A DNA stretch of 64,000 nt, taken from contig JAYWBB010000056.1 in assembly GCA_043781855.1 (NCBI GenBank), forward strand, positions 46,316-110,315. Reading direction: 5' to 3'. The DNA comes from Nevskia sp043781855 (GTDB lineage Bacteria; Pseudomonadota; Gammaproteobacteria; Nevskiales; Nevskiaceae). Shown piece after piece: positions 29,677 to 38,449 of this stretch (its first letter is position 1; the number at the start of each line of letters is the position of its first letter). The position numbers and the translations under genes are program-made. The notes beneath the pieces were generated by a model that was not told the origin of the DNA, made no database searches, and saw nothing but the letters and a program-made list of their open reading frames with translations.

Positions 29677-29836
29677 TGGGCAGGCGCGGTACCGGCAGTC
29701 TCCACAACCCCGGAAGAATGCCGGGATTCACTCTGGCGACGCGGCTGGCGGCTGCCACATCGTTTTTTTTATGAGCGACGCAGGGGCAGGCGTGCCCGGC
29801 GCGGCATAATCACGGTCCGCCCAGGACTCTGCCGCC

Positions 29837-30676
29837 ATGCATTACCGCCACAGCTTCCATGCCGGCAACTTCGCCGATGTGTTCAAGCATGTTCTCGTCG
29901 TCGGCCTCCTGAATGCGCTGAGTCGCAAGGGCAAGCCCTGGGTGTTCGTCGATACCCATGCCGGCGCCGGTGATTACGATCTCGGCAGCGAGGTCGCACA
30001 GCGCACCGGCGAATGGCGCGACGGCATCGAGCGACTGATGACCGTGACCAACGCGCCGGAGCCGCTGGCGACGTTTCTGCGGCTTGTGCGCGCCGCCAAT
30101 CCCGATGGCGGCCTGCGCAATTATCCCGGCTCGCCGCGTTTTGCACAGAAGCTGGCGCGACCGAAGGATCGTCTGCTGCTCTGCGAAAAAATTCCGGAGG
30201 TCGCCGACGAACTGAAGTTCGGGTTTCGCGGTTTCTCGCAGGCGGTCGTCCATGTGCGCGACGGCTACGAAGCGCATGCGCTGCTGCCGCCGGCCGAGAA
30301 GCGCGGCCTGATCCTGATCGATCCGCCGTTCGAGCGTCCCGACGAATTCGAGGCGATGGCCGATCTCTTGCAGAAGTCCGTCGCGCGTTTTGCCGGCGGC
30401 ATCTATTCCGCCTGGTATCCGCTCAAGAACCGGCACATCGCGTCACGTTTTGTGCGCCGCGTCGCGCGTGAATCCGCGCGGCCGGTGCTGACGATCGAGA
30501 TCGACAACGATGCGCCCGGCGAAGGCCAGATGCGCGCCTGCGGGCTGCTCGTGGTCAACCCGCCGTTCGGCTTCGAGGAAGAGGCGCGCGAAGCCCTGGC
30601 GTTTTTGCTGCCGCATCTGGCGCAGGGACCAAGGCCGACCTGGGCGCTGGCAACGCCGTTGCCGGAATCGCAGTAG
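29837..30676 (+). CDS. rlmJ: 23S rRNA (adenine-2030-N6)-methyltransferase
   Basis: This 279-residue protein matches RlmJ, which methylates A2030 of 23S rRNA. Evidence is the N-terminus MHYRHSFHAGNFADVFKHVL, the FVDTHAGAGDYDL SAM-binding loop, and the catalytic DPPF motif in LILIDPPFERPDEFEAM. Length is normal. It is the first intact gene after the damaged acetate/porin region and is followed 43 bp later by an acyl-CoA ligase. Confidence 0.94.
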   Translation: MHYRHSFHAGNFADVFKHVLVVGLLNALSRKGKPWVFVDTHAGAGDYDLGSEVAQRTGEWRDGIERLMTVTNAPEPLATFLRLVRAANPDGGLRNYPGSPRFAQKLARPKDRLLLCEKIPEVADELKFGFRGFSQAVVHVRDGYEAHALLPPAEKRGLILIDPPFERPDEFEAMADLLQKSVARFAGGIYSAWYPLKNRHIASRFVRRVARESARPVLTIEIDNDAPGEGQMRACGLLVVNPPFGFEEEAREALAFLLPHLAQGPRPTWALATPLPESQ

Positions 30677-30719
30677 GGTGAGCACGCTTCATCTGCCCAC
30701 CGATACTCCGGAGGACGCG

Positions 30720-32312
30720 ATGGACGAGGCCCTGCAACTGAACCTGATCGAGCGCGCCGCCGTCGGCGATCTGCTGCGCAAGCGGGCGCGCGATTCGGCG
30801 AGTGTCGAGGGCTTCATCGATTACTCCAGCGGCGTACGTCGGCCGTGGACCTTCGCAAGGCTCAACGCCCGCGTGAACCGGCTGGTGCGCGGCCTGCGCG
30901 GGCTGGGACTGCGGCAGGGCCAGCGTCTCGGCCTGATCTGTGGCAACGGCATCGACTTCGTCACCAGCCAGTGGGCCTGCTTCAAGAGCGGCATCGTCAT
31001 GGTGCCGATCAACTACGCGCAGTCCGCCGACGAGGTGACCTGGACGCTGAAGCATGCCGGCGTTGCGGCGCTGATCGTCGAAGCGCCGCTCTGGACGGCG
31101 TTCGCGGCGGCCAACGCGCAACTGCCGGCGGAGCTGCCACGCATCATCGCCGGCGCCGCGCCCGGTCCCGGTTTCACGACGCTCGAAAGCCTCATCGCGG
31201 GCCAGTCGGATGCGGAGATCGACGATATCGTGATCGACGACCGCGACGTGGCGCAGATCATGTACACCAGCGGCACCACGTCCAAGCCCAAGGGCGTGAT
31301 GACCTCGCACAGCGCGCTGCTGTTCGCCGGTTTCAGCAATGCCATCGGCTACGGCTACCGGCGGCCGTTCACGGCCTTGAGCGTGCTGCCGCAGTTCCAC
31401 ATCGCGGCGGAAGTCGCGCAGATCATGACGCTGCTGTTGGGCGGTCGTTTCGTCTGCCTGCGCGGCTTCGACGCCGCGCGTGTCGTCAGCATCATGGAGG
31501 CGGAGCGCGTCTCGAACTTCGTCGGCCTGCCGATGATGTGGCGCGCGATGCTCAGCGTGCCGGATGTCAATAAACGCGACTACAGCGCTTTGCAACGCTG
31601 CACCTACGCCATGGCGACGATGGACCCGGAGATGCTGGATCGTCTGCGCCAGACCTTCGGCTGTCCGTTCGATTTACCCGGCGGCCAGACCGAATTCACG
31701 CCCTGCCCGACGATCCACCAGGATGGCACGCCGACCGAAAACCCCGGCGCGAATTGCTGGGGCATGCCGACGCCGGTGACCGATCAGGCCGTGCTCGACG
31801 ACGACGGCCGCGAGCTGCCGCAGGGGCGGATCGGCGAAATCTGCTGGCGCGGCCCGATGGCGATGAACGGCTATTACCGCAATCCGGAAGCGACGGCGGA
31901 AGTGCGCAAATTCGGCTGGCATCATTCGGGCGATCTCGGCTTCATCGATGCCTGCGGCCAATTGCAGTTCGTCGACCGCAAGAAAGACATCATCAAGAGC
32001 GGCGGCGAGAACGTCGCCTCGGCGCTGGTCGAAGAAGTGCTGCTCGGGCACGGCGGCATCGCGATCGCGGCGGCGATTGGCCTGCCGCATCCGTACTGGG
32101 GGGAAGTCGTCTGCGCCATCGTGCAGCCGAAGCCCGGCGTGGTGCTTGACGAAGCGGTCGTGCTCGCGCACTGCCGTGCGCGCCTGGCCGGATTCCAGGC
32201 GCCGAAGCGCTTAGTGGTTCTCGACGTGTTGCCGATGACGGCAACCGGCAAGATTCGCAAGGCCGAGTTGCGCGTGCAGTTCGCCGACCTCTTTCGCAGT
32301 GCCACGGTCTGA
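30720..32312 (+). CDS. AMP-dependent acyl-CoA synthetase/ligase
   Basis: This 530-residue ANL-family adenylating enzyme has the P-loop-like MYTSGTTSKPKGVMTSHSAL, the GGQTEFTPCP A5 region, YYRNPEATAEV and the terminal catalytic lysine in PMTATGKIRKAEL. It probably activates a medium- or long-chain or aromatic acid to its CoA thioester; the substrate is not evident. The ATG at 30720 has GGAGG upstream. The next gene, a Nudix hydrolase, follows by 29 bp. Confidence 0.9.
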   Translation: MDEALQLNLIERAAVGDLLRKRARDSASVEGFIDYSSGVRRPWTFARLNARVNRLVRGLRGLGLRQGQRLGLICGNGIDFVTSQWACFKSGIVMVPINYAQSADEVTWTLKHAGVAALIVEAPLWTAFAAANAQLPAELPRIIAGAAPGPGFTTLESLIAGQSDAEIDDIVIDDRDVAQIMYTSGTTSKPKGVMTSHSALLFAGFSNAIGYGYRRPFTALSVLPQFHIAAEVAQIMTLLLGGRFVCLRGFDAARVVSIMEAERVSNFVGLPMMWRAMLSVPDVNKRDYSALQRCTYAMATMDPEMLDRLRQTFGCPFDLPGGQTEFTPCPTIHQDGTPTENPGANCWGMPTPVTDQAVLDDDGRELPQGRIGEICWRGPMAMNGYYRNPEATAEVRKFGWHHSGDLGFIDACGQLQFVDRKKDIIKSGGENVASALVEEVLLGHGGIAIAAAIGLPHPYWGEVVCAIVQPKPGVVLDEAVVLAHCRARLAGFQAPKRLVVLDVLPMTATGKIRKAELRVQFADLFRSATV

Positions 32313-32341
32313 GCCGATATCGATCACCTGGAGTTGCACGC

Positions 32342-32866
32342 TTGACCATCGAAACACTTTACGAAGGCCGCTTCCTGCGCCTGCTGCGCAGCGGCAACTG
32401 GGAATACGTCGCGCGCACCAACGCCAGGGGCGCGGCGTTCATCGTGGCGGTGACCGATCAGCGCGAGCTGGTCATGGTCGAGCAGTACCGCGTGCCGCTG
32501 CGTGCACAGTCGGTGGAGTTGCCGGCCGGCATCATCGGCGACGAGGCCGCGCATGCCGATGAACTCTTCGAGTCCGCCGCGCTGCGCGAGCTCGAGGAAG
32601 AGACCGGCTTCCGCGCCGGCTGCATCGAGCACCTCGTGACCGGCCCGACCGCGCCCGGCATGTCCTCCGAACTGCTGCATTTCTATCTCGCGACCCGGCT
32701 CGTGCGCATTCATCCCGGTGGCGGCGTCGAGGGCGAGAACATCACTGTGCATCTCGTGCCGCTTGACGGCGCAACGGGCTGGCTGATGGCGCAGATGGCC
32801 GCCGGCAAGCGCTGCGATCCACGCGCGTTCGTCGGGCTCTGGTTCGCAAAGCAGCACGTTGGCTAG
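32342..32866 (+). CDS. Nudix hydrolase (ADP-sugar pyrophosphatase-like)
   Basis: This 174-residue Nudix protein opens with a TTG codon (product MTIETLYEGRFLRLLRSGNW). The Nudix box spans GIIGDEAAHADELFESAALR with the core RELEEETGF. Preceding VMVEQYRVPLRAQSVELPAG is characteristic of ADP-ribose pyrophosphatase-like members. GPTAPGMSSELLHFYLA follows, as usual. It likely hydrolyses a nucleoside diphosphate linked to a sugar or similar group. Confidence 0.88.
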   Translation: MTIETLYEGRFLRLLRSGNWEYVARTNARGAAFIVAVTDQRELVMVEQYRVPLRAQSVELPAGIIGDEAAHADELFESAALRELEEETGFRAGCIEHLVTGPTAPGMSSELLHFYLATRLVRIHPGGGVEGENITVHLVPLDGATGWLMAQMAAGKRCDPRAFVGLWFAKQHVG

Positions 32867-32893
32867 TGTCTGACGCAATTCGGAGACGATCCG

Positions 32894-33647
32894 ATGATCG
32901 CCGTGACTGCGCCGTTGCTCTGGCATCAGATTTTCGAAACCGCCGCGTTGATGATCGGCGCGCGCTACTACCTGATGCTCAAACGCCGGGCGGCGAGGCG
33001 GGGCTGCTGGCGTCCGGCAACTACGCAGTCGTCATCGGCTGCCTTGCCGGGCAGCGATCGGTAACAAGGCCGCGTTCTGGCTGCAGGTGCCGGACCTCTT
33101 CATGCAGCATTGGCGCCAGCCGCTGACGCTGCTGCCGGGCGGCCAGTCGGTGGTCGGCGGCCTGGTAGGCGGCCTGATCGGTGTCGAAATCGCGAAGAAA
33201 ATTGCCGGCATCGCGAAGTCCACCGGCGACCGCTTCGTGTTCCCGATCCTGCTCGGCCTGATGATCGGCCGCGTTGGCTGCGCAATCGCCGGCTTGCAGG
33301 AGGGCACCTACGGCATCGAGACCACGCTGCCCTGGGGCGTCGACCTCGGCGACGGCGTCCGCCGCCATCCGGCGCAGCTCTACGAAATCCTGTTCTGCGC
33401 GCTGCTGTGGTGGGGTTTGCGTCTCTTGCAGCAACGGTTGGCGGATCGTCCCGGCCTGTTGTTCAAGCTCATGCTGTGCAGCTATCTCGCGTGGCGGCTT
33501 TCGCTAGACTCGCTGAAGCCGGTCCCGTTCGCGTTTCCCGGGGGCTTGAGCGGAATCCAGATGCTGTGTCTCGTCACGCTGCTGTTGTACGCACCGCTGA
33601 TGGCCCGGCAGTTCCTGCAGCAACCGGTTTCGGGAGAACCGAGATGA
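32894..33647 (+). pseudogene. Lgt-like prolipoprotein diacylglyceryl transferase homologue, two frameshifts
   Basis: Three successive frames spell one membrane protein: MIAVTAPLLWHQIFETAALM, then GLLASGNYAVVIGCLAG, then AAIGNKAAFWLQVPD to the end at 33647. Each junction (about 32990 and 33052) needs one extra base in a G-rich run. The last part has the Lgt signature LMIGRVGCAIAGLQEGTYG and a following RRHPAQLYEILF. About 250 residues are expected. It looks like a paralogue of Lgt rather than the housekeeping enzyme, because it is embedded with a radical SAM gene. Its stop overlaps the next start (ATGA). Confidence 0.8.
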
Positions 33648-33829
33648 TCCTGCTGACCTTGCCGACGATCCTGCTGCTGACCGCCGCGATCTTCGCCACC
33701 GTGAAAGCCAAAGGCGACTGGAAGCGCTGGCTGAAAATCTTCTTTCTCGCGCTGCTCGGCCTGCTCGTGGTCAGCGCCGGCATCTGCGTGCTGATTCTGA
33801 TGAATCTCGATCTGAAAAACATGCACTGA
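33644..33829 (+). CDS. Small two-helix membrane protein
   Basis: This 61-residue protein has two predicted membrane helices (ILLTLPTILLLTAAIFATV and IFFLALLGLLVVSAGICVLI) joined by a basic loop (KAKGDWKRWLK). The start overlaps the stop of the Lgt-like gene (ATGA), and the stop is 2 bp before the radical SAM gene. That tight packing argues it is real and belongs to the same unit. Function unknown. Confidence 0.7.
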   Translation: MILLTLPTILLLTAAIFATVKAKGDWKRWLKIFFLALLGLLVVSAGICVLILMNLDLKNMH

Positions 33830-33831
33830 CG

Positions 33832-35286
33832 ATGCGCAAGGTCCGCCCGTATCTTTTTTACGACACGACCTCGGCGCTATGCACGACCTGTCTGCGCGTG
33901 ATCGAAGCCAAGATCGTATTCAAGCAGGGTAGCGTCTACATGGACAAATGGTGCCCCGCACACGGCATGGAGCGCGTGTTGGTTGCCGACGACGAAGCCT
34001 ATTACCGCTCCTGCCGCGAAGTCTTCATCAAGCCACCGGAACTACCCGCAAGATTCAACACCGCGATGACCTGCGGCTGTCCCCTTGATTGCGGCCTCTG
34101 CCCGGATCACATGCAGCATGCCTGTCTGACCGTGCTTGAAATCACCGACCACTGCAATCTCAGTTGCCCCGTCTGCTACGCCGAGTCGGGGCCTTCCCGA
34201 CTCACGCACCGGCCGCTGGCGGTGATCGAGACGATGCTCGATGCGATCGTCGCGAACGAGGGCGATCCCGATGTCGTGCAGATTTCCGGAGGCGAGCCCA
34301 CACTGCATCCGGATTTCTTCAAGGTGCTCGACGCTGCAAAAGCGCGGCCGATCCGGCACCTGATGCTGAATACCAACGGCATCCGCATCGCACAGGATCG
34401 CGCGTTCGCCGAGCGCCTCGCGACGTACCAGCCGGGCTTCGAGGTCTACCTGCAATTCGACTCGTTCCGCGCCAGCGTGCACAGGGAGCTGCGCGGCGCG
34501 GACCTGCGGCGTATTCGCGAGCAGGCGCTCGCGAATCTCAATGAATTCGATATTTCGACCACGCTCGTCGTGACCCTGAAGAAAGGCGTCAACGACGACG
34601 AGATTGGCGCCATCATCGACTACGCACTGAAGCAGCCCTGCGTGCGCGGCGTCACCTTGCAGCCGATTCAGGATGCCGGCCGCGTCGAAGGTTACGACGC
34701 CAGGACCAACCGCATCACAGTCAGCGAAATCCGTCGGCGCATCGCTGAGCAGAGCGGGCTGTTCACGCTCGATGATGTCCTGCCCGTCCCCTGCAATCCG
34801 GACACGCTGGCGATGGCTTATGCGCTGAAACTCGACGACGGCAAGGTGGTGCCGTTGTCGCGCTAGGTCATGCCGGAAACCTTGATTAGAGGCGAGACCA
34901 GCACCATCGTTTTCGAGCGCGATCCGGCGCTGCGCGACGCCGTGTTCAAACTGTTCTCGACCAATCACTCGCCCGAGTCGCAGGCCGGCTGCCTGTTCAG
35001 GCTGATGTGTTGCCTGCCGAAGATCGAAGCGCCTGCGGCGCTCGGCTATCGCAACGTCTTCCGCGTTCTGATCGTGCAGTTCATGGATGCGGTGTCGATG
35101 GACATTCGCGCACTGAAGAAATCCTGCATCCACATCGTGCAGCCGGACGGCCGCATGATCCCGTTCGAGTCGCACAACCTGTTTTATCGCGACGGCCGCA
35201 CAGCGCTGCTCGACGAGCGTCGTGCCGAAGTCTTGCAGCGCTTCGCCGGGCGCCCGGGCGGCGTTCAGGGGCACGCGGAAAAATAG
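33832..35286 (+). pseudogene. Tes-like radical SAM enzyme interrupted by an in-frame TAG
   Basis: The N-terminal 344 residues have an extra cysteine cluster (ALCTTCLRVIEA, KWCPAHG, CGCPLDCGLCPDH) before the radical SAM CxxxCxxC in CNLSCPVCYAESGP, then QISGGEPTLHPDFF. This resembles the MJ0619/Tes group that couples lipid chains. A TAG at 34864-34866 stops the frame after VPLSR, but the same frame continues to 35286 with family-like sequence (LFSTNHSPESQAGC, IVQFMDAVSMDIRALKKSC). It is probably one 484-codon gene with a nonsense substitution. It forms a unit with the Lgt-like and small membrane proteins. Confidence 0.78.
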
Positions 35287-35397
35287 AAAAGCCCCTTCGG
35301 AGGACGAGGCGGGAGCAAGCGTTGGCCAGAACATTCCTGGAACAGGCACCAGTGGCGCCGCACGCTACGATAGGCTTTTTACCAGTTCGCCCCGCTC

Positions 35398-36801
35398 ATG
35401 TCGCGCCCCGATCCCGAAGACGTCGAACTGGAGTTGTTCGTCCAGGCATTGCAACTGCGCCACGGCTACGACTTCAGCCAGTACGCGCGCGCTTCGCTGA
35501 AACGTCGCGTGCTGAATCTCGCCTCGACCCATGGCCTGACCAGTATCGGGAAACTGATCGAGCGCATCGTGCATGACGATACTTTTCTGCCGGTGGCCGT
35601 GGCCGGGCTCTCGGTGCCGGTATCGGAAATGTTCCGCAATCCGCCGGTGTTCAGGGCGCTGGCAGCCGAAGTATTTCTGGTGCTCGCCTCGTATCCGCAC
35701 ATCAATATCTGGCAGGCCGGTTGTGCGCGCGGGCAGGAGGTTTATTCGCTCGCGATCCTGCTGGAAGAAGCCGGTCTTTACCAACGCACGCAAATCTTCG
35801 CGACCGATTTCAACGATGCGGCGCTGGCCCAGGCGCAGGAGGGCATCTTTCCCGTCAGCGAGGCACGGCTCTACGCCGAAAACTACCTTGCGGCCGGCGG
35901 CGCGCATACGCTCAACCGCTACTGTCATGCCAAATACGAGCACATCAAGTTCGACGAAAGCCTGAAGCGCAACATCACTTTCGCGAATCACAACCTGGTC
36001 GCCGACGGTGTGTTCTGCGAGGCGCATCTGATCCTTTGCCGGAACGTGCTGATCTATTTCACCAACCCGTTGCAGGGTCGCGTGGTCGGCCTGTTCCGCG
36101 ACAGCCTGGTGCGCGGCGGCTTCCTCTGCATCGGGACGAAGGAGACTCTCGACTTTGCGCCCGCTGCGCGTGAATTCGTCGCGCTCGACACGCGCGCGCA
36201 TTTACCGCTTTGGCACTGTGGCCTCGTGAAAACACGGCAAAAGATCGCGCTGGTCGTCGCCGGGTGCTCGACCGGCGGCCTGCACGCCCTGCAGATCCTG
36301 CTCGCCGGCCTGCGCGCGGATCTGCAGGTGCCGCTGGTCATCGTCTGTCATACCGGCAGCGAAGACAGCGATCTCCTCTGCGAGCTGCTGGGCCGGGTCT
36401 CGCCGCTGCCGCTGCTCGAAGCCATCGAGCGGCGAAAACCTGAGGCGGGCGTCGTCTATCTCGCGCCCGCCGGTTATCATGTGTATCTGGAACGCGATCG
36501 TCACTTCGCGCTGTCGGTCGACTCCAAGGTCTGTTTCGTCCGGCCTGCGGTCGACGTGCTGTTCGAGTCTGCGGCGAATGCCTTCGGTGCGCGGTTGGTC
36601 GGCGTGGTGCTGACCGGCGCCAACGAGGACGGTGCGAAAGGTCTCCGCTGCATCCGCTGCGGCGACGGTTGCGGCATCGTGCAGGACCCGGCGCAAGCCG
36701 TCGCGCCGCAGATGCCGGAAGCGGCGCTGCGAGTCGCCGGCGCCGACGAAATACTGCCTCTGAAAGCCATTGCGGCCCGCCTCAACGAACTCTGCCCATG
36801 A
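35398..36801 (+). CDS. CheR methyltransferase-CheB methylesterase reading as one frame
   Basis: Residues 1-270 are a CheR-type methyltransferase (YARASLKRRVLNLASTHGL, VSEMFRNPPVF, WQAGCARGQEVYSLAILLEE, ILCRNVLIYF). Residues 280-467 are a CheB-type esterase domain with the nucleophile in VVAGCSTGGLHAL, a His in VIVCHTGSEDS and the Asp in LTGANEDGAKG. The link may be accidental: near 36195 a CG dinucleotide run precedes an alternate frame reading ARIYRFGTVAS and TGA, which overlaps a GTG start for CheB at 36226. So two adjacent genes may have been fused by a 2 bp slip. The stop overlaps the next start. Confidence 0.85.
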   Translation: MSRPDPEDVELELFVQALQLRHGYDFSQYARASLKRRVLNLASTHGLTSIGKLIERIVHDDTFLPVAVAGLSVPVSEMFRNPPVFRALAAEVFLVLASYPHINIWQAGCARGQEVYSLAILLEEAGLYQRTQIFATDFNDAALAQAQEGIFPVSEARLYAENYLAAGGAHTLNRYCHAKYEHIKFDESLKRNITFANHNLVADGVFCEAHLILCRNVLIYFTNPLQGRVVGLFRDSLVRGGFLCIGTKETLDFAPAAREFVALDTRAHLPLWHCGLVKTRQKIALVVAGCSTGGLHALQILLAGLRADLQVPLVIVCHTGSEDSDLLCELLGRVSPLPLLEAIERRKPEAGVVYLAPAGYHVYLERDRHFALSVDSKVCFVRPAVDVLFESAANAFGARLVGVVLTGANEDGAKGLRCIRCGDGCGIVQDPAQAVAPQMPEAALRVAGADEILPLKAIAARLNELCP

Positions 36802-37826
36802 CCGATCCCCGCAGCACCGCACAGCCGAAGATTCTGGTCGTCGACGACAATCCGGCGAACCGCGTTGCACTGCGGCGCCTGCTGGCGAAAGTGCCGGCGG
36901 AACTGATCGAGGCCGACTCCGGCAACGGTGCGCTGGCGTTTTGTCTCGATCACCAGTTCGCGCTGATCCTGCTCGACGTCAACATGCCTGACATGGATGG
37001 CTTCGAGGTCGCCAATCTGCTCAACGACGACGTCCTCAACCGCGAGACGCCGATCATCTTCATCAGCGCCGCCTACGACGACCTGAACCGGCTCAAGGGC
37101 TACGGCGCGGGCGCGGTCGACTACATCGCCAAGCCGGTCAACGAGGTCATCCTGCGTTCGAAGGTGCAGGTCTTCCTGGAGTTGTATCGCCGGAAATTCG
37201 AATTGCAGTGGGCGCTCGATCAGGTGTCGGCGCACGCCGCCGCGCTGGAGCGCGAGATCGAACTGCGCCAGCGCTCCGAGGCGGAAGTCTGGCATCGCGC
37301 ATCCCACGACGGGCTGACCAATCTGCCGAACCGCATGCTGTTCATGGACCGCATCGAGAAGGCGATCGACCGCAGCAAACGGCACGACCGCTCGTTCGCG
37401 CTCGGCTACATGGACATCGACGGTTTCAAACCCGTCAACGACACCTATGGCCATCAGGTCGGTGACGAATTATTGAAGGCGATCGCGGTGCGTCTGCGTC
37501 AGCGCGTGCGCAGCGAAGACACCGTGGCCCGCCTCGGCGGCGACGAATTCGCCGTGATTCTCGAAGAAGTCATCGACACACCGGCCACTGCGATGCGGCT
37601 CTGCGAGGGCATCTGCGGCGAGTTGCGCAAGCCCTACGTGATCGACACCCCTCAGGGGCCGCTGACGATAGAAATTGGCGCCAGCCTCGGAATCGCCATA
37701 TTTCCGCAGCATGCGAAGGTCTGCGATGCCTTGATCCTCGCGGCCGATCAGGCGATGTACTCGGCCAAGCGCGCCGGCAAGAATCGTTGCGTGCTGGCGA
37801 AGATCCGGCTGGATGCGGCTCTGTAA
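36798..37826 (+). CDS. Response regulator diguanylate cyclase
   Basis: This 342-residue protein has an N-terminal receiver (LVVDDNPANRVALRRLL, phospho-acceptor D60 in LILLDVNMPDMDGFEV, K112 in IAKPVN). A coiled linker leads to a GGDEF domain (residues 247-251) with SHDGLTNLPNRMLF and GYMDIDGFKPVND. An RxxD inhibitory site (R238-D241) lies five residues before GGDEF, so product feedback is likely. It should make cyclic di-GMP when phosphorylated. It overlaps the CheB stop by 4 nt, which ties it to the CheR/CheB signalling unit. Confidence 0.93.
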   Translation: MTDPRSTAQPKILVVDDNPANRVALRRLLAKVPAELIEADSGNGALAFCLDHQFALILLDVNMPDMDGFEVANLLNDDVLNRETPIIFISAAYDDLNRLKGYGAGAVDYIAKPVNEVILRSKVQVFLELYRRKFELQWALDQVSAHAAALEREIELRQRSEAEVWHRASHDGLTNLPNRMLFMDRIEKAIDRSKRHDRSFALGYMDIDGFKPVNDTYGHQVGDELLKAIAVRLRQRVRSEDTVARLGGDEFAVILEEVIDTPATAMRLCEGICGELRKPYVIDTPQGPLTIEIGASLGIAIFPQHAKVCDALILAADQAMYSAKRAGKNRCVLAKIRLDAAL

Positions 37827-37828
37827 TC

Positions 37829-38449
37829 TCAGGCCGCGCGGGGCCGGCGCAGCTTGTACAGCGCAAGCTCGCAGAACAGGTTCGGCAGCGTGCGGATGCT
37901 GAGGCCGTCGCGATGCGTGCGGTCGAGCAGGGCGCGTTCGAGCACCTGCCAGCCGCTGGCCGCGCACAGTGCTTCGAAATCGGCGAGCGTGCAGAGGTGG
38001 ATGTTATCGGTGTCGTACCACTGCGCCGGCAACGCCGGCGTGCGCGGCATGTGGCCGCGCAAAAGCGCCATGCGCACGCGCCAGTGGCCGAAGTTCGGGA
38101 AGGTCACGATCGCCTCGCGGCCGACACGCAACATCTCCGCGAGCACCTTGTCCGGCCGCGCGAGCGCCTGCAAGGCCTGCGTCATCACGACGTAGTCGAA
38201 CGAGCCGTCGGCGAAATCGGTGAGGCCGTCGTCGATATCGCCCTGGATGACGTTGACGCCGGCCGCGAGGCAGGCCGCGACGTTGGCGTCGTCGATCTCC
38301 AGCCCGTAGCCGCGCACCGCTTGGGTTGCCGCAAGATGCGCGAGCAGCGTGCCGTCGCCGCAGCCGAGGTCGAGAATGCGCGAGCCGGGGGCGATCCAGT
38401 CGCAGATCAGCGCGAGGTCGGGGCGCAGAGGTTTCATCGACGTGTTCAC
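37829..38449 (-). CDS. metW: Methionine biosynthesis protein MetW
   Basis: This 206-residue MetW is a SAM-dependent methyltransferase-fold partner of MetX. Seen are LICDWIAPGSRILDLGCGDG, VNVIQGDIDDGLTDF and FDYVVMTQALQALARPD. It overlaps metX by 4 nt, and the pair is co-transcribed. MetW is needed for full MetX activity in several proteobacteria (family knowledge). Confidence 0.93.
   Translation of the reverse strand: MNTSMKPLRPDLALICDWIAPGSRILDLGCGDGTLLAHLAATQAVRGYGLEIDDANVAACLAAGVNVIQGDIDDGLTDFADGSFDYVVMTQALQALARPDKVLAEMLRVGREAIVTFPNFGHWRVRMALLRGHMPRTPALPAQWYDTDNIHLCTLADFEALCAASGWQVLERALLDRTHRDGLSIRTLPNLFCELALYKLRRPRAA

Noticed and set aside
34864..34866. Programmed recoding of TAG (pyrrolysine or suppressor) in the radical SAM gene
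   Set aside because: No recoding element is evident, and neighbouring genes are also broken by point changes, so a plain nonsense change or sequence error is simpler.
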